A stretch of DNA of 23,814 nt from Akkermansiaceae bacterium (GTDB taxonomy: Bacteria > Verrucomicrobiota > Verrucomicrobiia > Verrucomicrobiales > DEV007), in NCBI GenBank assembly GCA_024233005.1, contig JACKQE010000027.1, positions 1 to 23,814 on the forward strand, given 5' to 3'. Positions 1-7,811 of the stretch are shown in pieces (position 1 is the first letter of the stretch; each line of letters starts with the position of its first letter). The notes under the pieces were generated by a model. It did not search any database and was not told where the DNA came from. It worked only from the letters and a program-made list of their open reading frames with translations. A program made the translations under genes and the position numbers.

Positions 1-1465
1 AGGCCAGGATTTCCCGTACGACTTCGCCGTAGACATCCGTCAGGCGGAAGTCGCGGCCCGCGTAGCGGTAAGTGAGCCGGGTGTGGTCGAGGCCCAGCAG
101 GTGGAGCATGGTGGCATGCAGATCGTGGAGGTGGACTTTGTCTTCGACGGCCCGATAGCCATAGTCATCGGTGGAGCCGTGCTTCAGTCCTCCCCGCACA
201 CCGCCTCCGGCCAGCCAGGTGGTGAAGCCGAAAGGATTGTGGCCACGACCGTAATTCTCCTTGGGCGACTTGCCGTTGCTGAGGTCCTGCTCATAAGGTG
301 TGCGTCCGAATTCGCCGCTCCAGACGATGAGCGTGTCCTCGAAGAGACCGCGCGCTTTGAGATCCTTGATGAGGCCGGCGATGGGCCTGTCGACTTCCGC
401 GCAGTTCTTCGGCAGACTCTTGCGGATGCCTCCGTGGTGATCCCATCCATTGGCGCTGAGTTCGATGAAACGCACCCCGGCTTCCGCCAAGCGCCTCGCG
501 AGCAGGCACTGCCGTCCAAAGTGATCGGTGGTGGCATCGCCGATGCCATAGAGTCCTCGGGTGGCGTCCGTCTCCTTGGAAAGATCGAAGACCTCCGGTG
601 CCGCCGTTTGCATCCGAAAGGCCAGCTCGTAACTCTGGATCACCCCTTCCATTTGCTGGTCGGTCTGAAGGGTGGCGAGATGCTCTCGGTTGATCTGTTG
701 CACGAGATCGAGCTGGGCGCGCTGCAGTGTTTTGGAGATGGCTTCGTTTTGCAGATTGCGGATGCGGGGCGGGCTGCCGGCGGAGGCCGCGAGGTCCACC
801 ATGGTTCCCTGTGTCCAGGCCGGGAGAAAGGCATTGCCGAAGTGTTTCGCACTGCCCTGATCCCCTGACAAAGGAGGCGCCACCGTGATGAAGCCGGGGA
901 GGTTCTGGTTTTCCGTGCCGAGACCGTAGAGCACCCACGAGCCCAGCGATGGCCGGACCTGGTTCGTGGTTCCGGTGTGGAGTTGCAGACAGGCCGGGGC
1001 ATGCGCGAGATTGTCGGTGTGCATGCCGTTGAGCACGCAGAGGTCATCGGCCAGACCGGCGAGGTGCGGAAACAATTCGGAGATCCACAGGCCGCTTTGG
1101 CCATGCTGCTTGAATTTCCACTGCGAACCGAAGAGCCGCATGTTGTTCACGCCCGGTTGCTCGACCCCCGCGACGCGCTCGAAGGGCGCGGGCTTGCCGT
1201 CATCCGCATTGAGGCGCGGCTTGTGGTCAAAGGTCTCGAACTGTGAGGGGCCTCCGACCATGTGGAGGAAAATAATCCGTTTGGCCCGTGCGGGCAGCAG
1301 GGGGACTTTGGGGAGGAACGGAGGATGGGAGACCTGGCGGGCAGCGGCTTCCTGGGTGGTCAGAGCGCTGAGCGCAAGCGCCCCGAAGCCACAGCCCGAG
1401 AGGCGCAGAAATGCCCTCCGTGAGGGTGGCAGGAGAGCCTCGGTTTGCTGGAGAGGAGGATTCAT
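1..1465 (-). CDS. DUF1501 domain protein (sulfatase/alkaline phosphatase-like fold), TAT signal, 3' end cut by window edge
   Basis: 488 codons are visible. The frame is open to the left edge and reads a terminal VREILA-type sequence, so only a few residues are probably missing. The N-terminus has a twin-arginine motif (SRRAFL, residues 15-20) followed by a small-residue hydrophobic stretch, which predicts Tat export. Further on are the family's landmarks: IIFLHMVGGPSQFETFDHKP near residues 64-83, a mid-protein CLLARRLAEAGVRFIEL block, then GWDHHGG, SGEFGRTP and GRGHNPFGF. DUF1501 proteins belong to the alkaline phosphatase-like superfamily; the substrate is unknown. The start overlaps the stop of the upstream DUF1549/DUF1553 gene by 4 bp (ATGA), so the two are co-translated, the usual partnership in Planctomycetota and Verrucomicrobiota. 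Family assignment is firm; function is not known. Confidence 0.9.
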   Translation of the reverse strand, partial: MNPPLQQTEALLPPSRRAFLRLSGCGFGALALSALTTQEAAARQVSHPPFLPKVPLLPARAKRIIFLHMVGGPSQFETFDHKPRLNADDGKPAPFERVAGVEQPGVNNMRLFGSQWKFKQHGQSGLWISELFPHLAGLADDLCVLNGMHTDNLAHAPACLQLHTGTTNQVRPSLGSWVLYGLGTENQNLPGFITVAPPLSGDQGSAKHFGNAFLPAWTQGTMVDLAASAGSPPRIRNLQNEAISKTLQRAQLDLVQQINREHLATLQTDQQMEGVIQSYELAFRMQTAAPEVFDLSKETDATRGLYGIGDATTDHFGRQCLLARRLAEAGVRFIELSANGWDHHGGIRKSLPKNCAEVDRPIAGLIKDLKARGLFEDTLIVWSGEFGRTPYEQDLSNGKSPKENYGRGHNPFGFTTWLAGGGVRGGLKHGSTDDYGYRAVEDKVHLHDLHATMLHLLGLDHTRLTYRYAGRDFRLTDVYGEVVREILA

Positions 1466-4017
1466 TCGAGAAAGAGGAAAGGATTCGATGCGAGAAGGCT
1501 GTGGGCCAGGGCTTCCCAAGCTGCCCGGCGGGAATCCTCCCGCGACGCCGGCGGGGACCCCGGGGCGCCGCTCTCAGCGACCTGACGGGCCTGGTAGCTT
1601 TCGAGGAAGGCCATGCGTTTTTCCATCTCCACGGCTGTGGCGTCACGGTTGAGGATGAGGCGGTGGAGTTCCCGGAGGCGGGAGTCGTCCTGGTCGGCCA
1701 TCGCGAACACCCGCTGCACGGTTCCGGCGGAAACCTCCCGCAGCAGGGGCGAGTTCATGAGGTAGAGGGCCTGCGTCGGCACGGTGGTGACAGTGCGCTG
1801 CCCGGTTTCGTCGTTGGGATCGGGAAAGTCAAACACCGCCAGGAGATCCAACTTCTCAAAGGGATTCTTGCGCTTCACCGGTTGGTAAATGGTGCGCCGA
1901 CACAGCATCGTGTCCTCGATCTGGGGATCATCCTTGATTGATGGGGGGCCCCCGAGATTGACGTTTCCGGGAATGCCCAGCGGCAGCGATGGTCCGCCTG
2001 AGCCCGGTTTCAGTTTGCCGCTGATGGCGAGCAACGCATCGCGCAACGATTCCGCGTCGAGCCGACGGCGGTTGGAGCGCCAGAGCAGGCGGTTGTCGGG
2101 ATCTTTGGCGAAGGCTTCCGCGTGATGGGCGGAAGACTGGCGATAGGTATGGGTGAGCACGATGCCGCGCACGAGCTTTTTGACCGACCAGCCATCCCGC
2201 ACGAACCGGGCGGCGAGATGGTCGAGCAGGGCGGGATGGGTGGGCGGTTCGCCCCGCACGCCGAAGTTGTCCACGCTCCGGACAATGCCCTGGCCAAAGA
2301 GGTGAAACCAGATGCGGTTTGCCATGACCCGGGCGGTGAGAGGGTTCTGGGCATCGGCGATCCACGCGGCGAGTTCCTTGCGCCCGCTTCCGCTTTCGGC
2401 AAAGGCCGCCGGCTTCCCTTCCGGCAGCATGACCTTCACAAAACCGCGCGGCACGCTGGCGCCGAGTTGACGCGCATTGCCGCGGATGTTGATCGCGCAG
2501 TCTTCGGCCTCGGGCCGGTCGTGCATTGCCATCGCCCGGGGCTCGGCGGGACGGAGGAATTCGAGAAGCTTCACGGCGGCGGCGGCCTCTCCGGCTAGTT
2601 TGCTCTCGGCTTCGATCTTCTTCTCCAGATCGGCGATCTGTGGCGCGAGGGTGTCGTCCTTCCTGTCGTGCAAGGCCTTCAGTTCAGCATCGAGCTTCTG
2701 TTTCGCATCACTGAGCTTCTGGGATTCCGCTTTCGCCAACGAAAGCTTCTTTTCAAATGTTTCCATCTCCTTCGCCCGGGCGATCAGTCCGGCCGGCGTC
2801 TCCGGCAGCGCTGTTTCGTGGATGGCGCTGAAGACCCCGTTGAGCCGACCGTCGAGCGTGACGCTGCTGCGGAAGATCCCGGCCATGGCATAGTAGTCGG
2901 CCTGGGTGACGGGATCGAATTTGTGATCGTGGCAGCGGGCACAGCCCAGGGTCATGCCGAGGAAGGCGAGACCGACCCGCGTGATCTGGCGGTCGATCAC
3001 ATCCATGCGAAGCTGCACCTTGTCTCCATTGACCAGTTCCCAGGGACCGATGGCAAGGAAGCCGGTGGCGGTGATGCTATCCGCCGTCGGGGGGGGATCT
3101 CCGGCGAAACCGGTCGCCGCCGAGCGTTGCACATCACCGGCGATCTGTTCGCGGATGAAACGATCATACGGCATGTCGGTGTGGAAGGCGTTGATGACAT
3201 AATCGCGGTAACGCCATGCGTTGGGAGCCGGGATCGCCCGGCCCAGTCCGATGGTGTCGGCGTAACCGGTCAGATCGAGCCAGTGTCTCGCCCAGCGCTC
3301 CGCGAAGGCCCGGCTGTGGAGAAGCTCATCAACCACCTTTTCATACGCCCTCTCCGAAGGATCCGCGGCAAAGGCGGACATCTGCTCCAGGGTTGGTGGC
3401 AGTCCCGTGAGGTCAAAGGTGACGCGACGCAACAGGGTCGGAGGATCCGCTGGCGGTGCTGGAAGGAGATGGTTCGCGCTCAGTTTTTCAATGATGAAAT
3501 CATCGATCGGTCGGTCCGGAGTGGGATCCGCCACCGGCTGCATCGACCAGAACCGGCGCCCTTCCTCAAGCGACAACCCTGTTACCGCCTTGGATGTGCC
3601 GGCACCATCCCGCGGATCGGGGGCGCCCGCCGCGACCCACTTGGTCAGGATCTCGATCTCCTGGCCGGTCAGCTTTTTCTTCGGCGGCATTTCGAGGTCT
3701 TTGTCCGTGTGACGCACGGCTTTGATGAGCAAGCTGTCCTCCGGCTTTCCGGCGACCACGGCCGGGCCGCTGTCTCCGCCCTCTTTCCATCCGGAACGGG
3801 AGTCGAGAACGAGGCCGCCCTTGGCTTTCTTGGCCTCATGGCTGTGGCATTCAAAGCAGCGGTTCTGCAACAATGGCTCCACCTCGGCCCGGAAAAAGGC
3901 CAAGTCCTCCGCGTTTCCCGCAAGCCCGGACCTCGCGGTCAGACCCATCGCCGCCACCACCGCCACCCAAAGGGCTGGGCAGGGAATGCAAGGAATGGAG
4001 GGAAGGCAGGTGGCCAT
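1462..4017 (-). CDS. PSCyt1-DUF1549-DUF1553 secreted protein with two CxxCH motifs
   Basis: 851 aa. It has a hydrophobic signal sequence (about residues 14-33). A Planctomycete-cytochrome-C-like domain follows, with CFECH at 54-58 and a downstream MPP motif at 110-112 whose Met could be an axial heme ligand. DUF1549 covers about 168-375, including FDLTGLPPT and a second CARCH (359-363) followed by DHKFDPVTQADYY. A charged, lysine/glutamate-rich coiled-coil insert lies at about 412-483. DUF1553 covers about 545-800, including NPLTARVMANRIWFHLFG. The architecture is complete and of typical length. It is probably exported; heme binding is inferred from the motifs only. No Shine-Dalgarno precedes the ATG, and no other in-frame start keeps the signal peptide. 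It is first in an operon with the overlapping DUF1501 gene and is divergent from a GntR regulator. Biochemical role is unknown; polymer or organic-matter use is often proposed for these families. Confidence 0.92.
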   Translation of the reverse strand: MATCLPSIPCIPCPALWVAVVAAMGLTARSGLAGNAEDLAFFRAEVEPLLQNRCFECHSHEAKKAKGGLVLDSRSGWKEGGDSGPAVVAGKPEDSLLIKAVRHTDKDLEMPPKKKLTGQEIEILTKWVAAGAPDPRDGAGTSKAVTGLSLEEGRRFWSMQPVADPTPDRPIDDFIIEKLSANHLLPAPPADPPTLLRRVTFDLTGLPPTLEQMSAFAADPSERAYEKVVDELLHSRAFAERWARHWLDLTGYADTIGLGRAIPAPNAWRYRDYVINAFHTDMPYDRFIREQIAGDVQRSAATGFAGDPPPTADSITATGFLAIGPWELVNGDKVQLRMDVIDRQITRVGLAFLGMTLGCARCHDHKFDPVTQADYYAMAGIFRSSVTLDGRLNGVFSAIHETALPETPAGLIARAKEMETFEKKLSLAKAESQKLSDAKQKLDAELKALHDRKDDTLAPQIADLEKKIEAESKLAGEAAAAVKLLEFLRPAEPRAMAMHDRPEAEDCAINIRGNARQLGASVPRGFVKVMLPEGKPAAFAESGSGRKELAAWIADAQNPLTARVMANRIWFHLFGQGIVRSVDNFGVRGEPPTHPALLDHLAARFVRDGWSVKKLVRGIVLTHTYRQSSAHHAEAFAKDPDNRLLWRSNRRRLDAESLRDALLAISGKLKPGSGGPSLPLGIPGNVNLGGPPSIKDDPQIEDTMLCRRTIYQPVKRKNPFEKLDLLAVFDFPDPNDETGQRTVTTVPTQALYLMNSPLLREVSAGTVQRVFAMADQDDSRLRELHRLILNRDATAVEMEKRMAFLESYQARQVAESGAPGSPPASREDSRRAAWEALAHSLLASNPFLFLE

Positions 4018-4106
4018 GGAGGTAACGTCGGCTTCTTGCGTTGATTTCGCTCTGGCGTGTTCACGTTGACGGCGGTTTACCCAATGAAAACAGAGAACTC
4101 CTGATC

Positions 4107-4134
4107 ACCTTACGGATTGCATACAATTTGTCAA
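4107..4134 (-). promoter_or_regulatory. Candidate sigma-70 promoter for the DUF1549/DUF1501 operon
   Basis: Read on the minus strand, a perfect TTGACA (4134-4129) is followed after 16 bp by TAAGGT (4112-4107), a weak -10. Transcription would begin near 4100, giving a leader of about 80 nt before the ATG at 4017. The -35 is convincing and the -10 is only a partial match. Sequence inspection only. Confidence 0.4.
4116..4127. promoter_or_regulatory. Candidate GntR/FCD operator palindrome (ATTGCATACAAT)
   Basis: A 12-bp near-perfect palindrome: ATTG and CAAT arms around CATA. It resembles the TTGTATACAA-like sites bound by several FCD-subfamily GntR regulators. It lies between the -35 and -10 of the candidate operon promoter and about 170 bp upstream of the divergent gntR-type gene. 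A repressor bound there would block RNA polymerase. The assignment to this regulator is inferred from position and motif type. Confidence 0.45.
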
Positions 4135-4235
4135 CCGATGGAGTTCAGGCCAGTTTTTACCAGATTTTCTGCCAACTTGAGAACCTTTGATGGTATTTCG
4201 ACTGTTTTTCTGGGACAAATCTGGGATACCAATAC

Positions 4236-4289
4236 CAACTTCGCTGATTTGAGCCTAACTTCAGGCGAGATCCTGCTCGAAGTTGCCTG
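4236..4289 (+). promoter_or_regulatory. Competing inverted repeats just upstream of the GntR-type gene
   Basis: CAACTTCG (4236-4243) is an exact 8-bp inverted match to CGAAGTTG (4278-4285). The second arm can also pair with a nearer partner: AACTT (4257-4261) and CGAG (4266-4269) match CTCG-AAGTT (4276-4284), with a four-base bulge. CAGGC (4262-4266) can also pair with GCCTG (4285-4289). The foldings are mutually exclusive and end 6 nt before the ATG at 4296, so they could affect translation if transcribed, or the repeats could be protein-binding half-sites. Confidence 0.35.
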
Positions 4290-4295
4290 AGAACC

Positions 4296-4994
4296 ATGAA
4301 ATCCGCCCCCCAGTCGTCAGCTCCCGGCTCCAACGCCCGCGCCAGCGGCGGCAAGGCCGTGGTGGTCAGGGGCCTCATGCATGGACTCCTGCGGGGGCAC
4401 TGGCGGGGAGGCGATCGGATCGCGGAGATTCAGGCCGCCGAGCGGTTTGATGTCAGCCGCACCCCGGTCCGGGAGGCTTTGTTGGAACTGGCGGGTCTTG
4501 GCGTGGTGGAGCTCCGGCGCAATTGTGGCGCCGTTTTTTTGCCATTTGGTCCCAAGGAGCTGCGGGACATCTATGCCGTCCGCTCCCTGTTGGAGGAGGA
4601 GGCCACCCGGCTGGCCACGAACCGGATCGATCCGGAGCTGTTGGTCCAGTTGCATGGAGGATTGGTCATGCTGCGCGAGACCCAGGCCGAGGATTCTGGC
4701 TGGAGGCTCGACCGGCGCCTCCATTCGGTGATCGCTGCGGCCTCGGGAAATCCGCGGTTGGCCGGTGAAATCGCGCGCTACGGGGACCTCGTCCAGTCCG
4801 TCCGCGAGGTTGTCAGCGACACCCTGCGCCACATTCACAGCACCTCCACCGCAGACCACCTCCGCATTCTCGAAGAACTCCAGGCTTGCAGTCCTGAGGC
4901 TGCCGCAGCGGCGATGAAGGCCCACCTCGCCCAGGCGGCAGACTCTGCGGTGGCGGCGCTGGAAGCAGCCGGGACTGGAACGCGGGAAGTCTGA
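4296..4994 (+). CDS. GntR-family transcriptional regulator, FCD (FadR-type) subfamily
   Basis: 232 aa, full length for the family. A winged helix-turn-helix occupies about residues 20-82, with the recognition-helix signature VSRTPVREALLEL at 53-65 and the wing ending in NCGAVF. The helical FCD effector domain covers about 86-215. Its usual metal/ligand residues are in place: D139 and H143 in LDRRLH, H188 in ADHLRI, and H210 in MKAHL. FCD regulators normally sense small organic acids or sugar acids, and the ligand cannot be told here. The gene is divergent from the DUF1549/DUF1501 operon across a 278-bp region holding a GntR-like palindrome, so control of that operon, and perhaps of itself, is the simplest model. 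No strong Shine-Dalgarno precedes the ATG. Confidence 0.93.
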   Translation: MKSAPQSSAPGSNARASGGKAVVVRGLMHGLLRGHWRGGDRIAEIQAAERFDVSRTPVREALLELAGLGVVELRRNCGAVFLPFGPKELRDIYAVRSLLEEEATRLATNRIDPELLVQLHGGLVMLRETQAEDSGWRLDRRLHSVIAAASGNPRLAGEIARYGDLVQSVREVVSDTLRHIHSTSTADHLRILEELQACSPEAAAAAMKAHLAQAADSAVAALEAAGTGTREV

Positions 4995-5139
4995 TTTTAG
5001 GGCTTTTCAGCGGGTCCGTAGAGAAAATACTTTGTAAATCCTATTTGACGGGTCGGCGATCCTAGGTCAGGCGTCACTTCTTCCTTCCGGTAGATTTTCC
5101 GGGAAAGTTTCATTGTTTCCATACAGTTTAGGAATTCTC

Positions 5140-7758
5140 ATGAGTAAAGCCCTCATCATTGCGGAAAAGCCAAGCGTCGCCACGGATCTCCAGCGCGTGC
5201 TTGCCCAGCCTGCCTATGGTGGGAAGTTCACCAAGGAAAAAGACTATTTCGAAAACGAGAAGCTGATCATCAGCTCCGCGATCGGTCACCTCGTGGAACA
5301 GCAACTCCCCATGGGGCCGAATGGAAAGCCATTGCCCTGGAAATTTGACTGCCTTCCCGTCATTCCGGACAAATTCGACCTGCAGCCGATCGAGAAAACC
5401 AAAAGCCGGCTCGCCGTGCTGGTCCGCCTGATGAAGCGGTCGGACGTCAGTGAAATCATCAATGCCTGCGACGCCGGGCGGGAGGGTGAGCTGATTTTCC
5501 GTTACATCATGGCTTACTCCCGTGTCAGCAAGCCGGTGCGCCGACTCTGGATGCAGTCCATGACCAATCAGTCGATTCTCGAAGCCTTCAAGAATCTCCG
5601 CAGCGACACCGCGATGCTGCCCTTGGCGGACGCCGCCCTCTGCCGTTCCGAGAGTGACTGGCTGGTGGGGATCAACTCAACGCGGGCGATGACCGCCTAC
5701 CGTTCCCGCTATGGCGGATTCAACAAAACCCCGGTGGGCCGGGTCCAGACCCCCACGTTGGCGATCCTTGCCCGGCGGGAGCAGGAAATCGAGAACTTCG
5801 TTTCCCGGGATTACTTTGAGGTGCAGGGCGATTTTGCCGTGCGGGCCGGGCATTATCTGGGTCGCTGGTTTGATGAGACCTTCAAATCTGATCCGAACGA
5901 TGCCCACAAACGTGCCGAACGCCTCTGGGACCGCAGTCAGGCCGAGGCCATCGTGAAGCGCTGCCTCGGCCGCGAGGCCACCATCGAGGAGGTCAAAAAG
6001 CCCTCCCGGCAGATTCCGCCCTTGCTCTACGACCTGACCAGCCTGCAGCGCGAGGCCAATGGACGGTTCGGCTTCAGCGCCCGCCGCACCCTGCAGCTCG
6101 CCCAATCCCTCTACGAGCGCCACAAAGCGATCACGTATCCGAGAACGGATTCCCGGTACCTCCCCGAGGATTACCTCGCCACCACCAAAGGCACGCTCGG
6201 GAACATCGCCTCCGGGGGCACTCCCACCGTGTCCAACCTGCCGGCCTTCGCCCGGAATGCCATCAACCAGGGCATGGTGCGTCCGAATCGCCGCATCTTC
6301 GACAACACCAAGGTCAGCGATCACTTTGCCATCATCCCGACCGGCGAACTGCCGAAGCACCTCGACGAGGTCGAGCAGAAGTTGTTCGATCTCATCGCCC
6401 GGCGTTTCGTGGCGGTGTTTTATCCCGCGGCCGAGTTCGAGATCACCACGCGCATTTCCCGCATTGACCGCGACGCCTTCAAGACGGACGGCAAGGTGCT
6501 GGTCGTGCCGGGCTGGCTTGAAGTCTATGGACGTGACGGCGAAGTTGCCACCGGCGAAGGCGGTGAGGACGGCGGAAAATCCATCGTCCCCGTGGTCGCC
6601 GGTGAAACGGCCCACGCCGACCCTGTCGAAGTTCAGCAGAAGGCCACCAAGCCACCCCCGCGCTACAACGAAAGCACTCTCCTCTCCGCCATGGAAGGTG
6701 CCGGCAAACTGATCGATGATGACGAGCTGCGGGAGGCCATGAGCGAACGCGGCCTCGGCACTCCGGCGACACGGGCCTCAGTCATCGAGGGCCTCATCGA
6801 GGATCAGTATGTGGCCCGCAATGGAAGGGAACTCTGCGCGACGCACCGCGGGGTCGCTCTCATCGATCAGCTCCACGCCATGGAGATCGAGATTTTGACC
6901 TCTCCGGAAATGACCGGGGGGTGGGAATACAAGCTCAACCAGATGGAGCACGGACGGCTCGACCGGTTGACGTTCATGGGCGAGATCAAGGCGCTCACCA
7001 GCCGCATCGTCGAGCAGGCCCGAGGCAAAGCCCGCGAAGCCACCTCGGCGGAGCATCCGACCTTTGCCGCGGCCTGTCCGGTCTGTGGCACCAGTCCGCT
7101 GGGACAGGACGAGGGGCGGTACAAATGCACCGCGCCGGACTGCAAATTCACCCTGCAGAAAACCATCGCGACCCGCCCTCTCAGCGAAGCGGAGGTGAAG
7201 GAACTGCTTTCCAAGAAGTTCGTCGGTCCCCTGACCGGATTCGTGAGCCGCTTCCGCAAACCGTTCGATGCCGCCTTGGAACTGCAGGAGGACAAGAAGG
7301 CGGGATTCAAAATCGCGTTCGTATTTCCCAAATCGCCCGGGCAGGAAGCCGAGGCGGAATCCGTCAGTCCGGAGAACAAATTGTGTCCCTGTCCGGTATG
7401 TGGCAAGCGGGATATCTATGAGGCTCCGGAGTCTTACATCTGCGGTGACCGCGCCGAGGGAGGTTCCTGCAAGGGAAGGCTTTCCAAGGAGATCTGCAAA
7501 TTCCAGATTCCGCGAGATCAGGCGATCAAATTTTTCACCGAAGGCAAAACGGACTTCATCGAGAAGTTCCTTTCCAAGCGGGGACGGCCGTTCACCGCGC
7601 GTCTCGTCTGCGACACCAAGGGCAAGCGACTCATGAATTTCGAGTTCAAGCCCCGTGGCGAAGGCGAGGGAGGGGCCGCCAAGAAAGGGGTGACCAAGAA
7701 AGCCGCCGCGAAAAAGACTTCCGCCAAGAAAAAGACCGCGAAAACGGACGCCGAATAA
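5140..7758 (+). CDS. topB: DNA topoisomerase III (type IA)
   Basis: 872 aa from the ATG at 5140, chosen over an upstream in-frame TTG at 5113 because MSKALIIAEKPS is the canonical TopB N-terminus and AGGA lies 6 nt before it. The TOPRIM domain starts with the EKPS loop and contains DAGREGE at 111-117. As in many TopB-like enzymes, the second acidic position of DxDxE reads Gly. GRVQTPTLAIL and the active-site tyrosine Y333 in ITYPRTDSRYL follow, at nearly the position of the E. coli TopB tyrosine. RYNESTLLSAME and GLGTPATRASVIE mark the remaining core. The protein is longer than classical TopB. It has two cysteine clusters (from C646 and from C749), each followed by a topoisomerase C-terminal-repeat-like segment, and a lysine/alanine-rich tail of about 35 residues likely to bind DNA. 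It relaxes negative supercoils and decatenates DNA by single-strand passage. It stands alone and faces the glycosyltransferase gene. Confidence 0.96.
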   Translation: MSKALIIAEKPSVATDLQRVLAQPAYGGKFTKEKDYFENEKLIISSAIGHLVEQQLPMGPNGKPLPWKFDCLPVIPDKFDLQPIEKTKSRLAVLVRLMKRSDVSEIINACDAGREGELIFRYIMAYSRVSKPVRRLWMQSMTNQSILEAFKNLRSDTAMLPLADAALCRSESDWLVGINSTRAMTAYRSRYGGFNKTPVGRVQTPTLAILARREQEIENFVSRDYFEVQGDFAVRAGHYLGRWFDETFKSDPNDAHKRAERLWDRSQAEAIVKRCLGREATIEEVKKPSRQIPPLLYDLTSLQREANGRFGFSARRTLQLAQSLYERHKAITYPRTDSRYLPEDYLATTKGTLGNIASGGTPTVSNLPAFARNAINQGMVRPNRRIFDNTKVSDHFAIIPTGELPKHLDEVEQKLFDLIARRFVAVFYPAAEFEITTRISRIDRDAFKTDGKVLVVPGWLEVYGRDGEVATGEGGEDGGKSIVPVVAGETAHADPVEVQQKATKPPPRYNESTLLSAMEGAGKLIDDDELREAMSERGLGTPATRASVIEGLIEDQYVARNGRELCATHRGVALIDQLHAMEIEILTSPEMTGGWEYKLNQMEHGRLDRLTFMGEIKALTSRIVEQARGKAREATSAEHPTFAAACPVCGTSPLGQDEGRYKCTAPDCKFTLQKTIATRPLSEAEVKELLSKKFVGPLTGFVSRFRKPFDAALELQEDKKAGFKIAFVFPKSPGQEAEAESVSPENKLCPCPVCGKRDIYEAPESYICGDRAEGGSCKGRLSKEICKFQIPRDQAIKFFTEGKTDFIEKFLSKRGRPFTARLVCDTKGKRLMNFEFKPRGEGEGGAAKKGVTKKAAAKKTSAKKKTAKTDAE

Positions 7759-7811
7759 CCCGTCCGGTGTCTGTCACCTCCTGCGGGAAGAATCAGCCGT
7801 GGTTTACCGAC

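Noticed and set aside
2668..4044. 458-aa plus-strand ORF opposite the DUF1549/DUF1553 gene
   Set aside because: It is antisense to a complete gene with clear domains, and its translation shows no family motif; it is a high-GC shadow frame.
5045..5073. TTGACG as a -35 box for topB
   Set aside because: No acceptable -10 lies 16-18 bp downstream (only TAGGTC at 12 bp), so no promoter is called.
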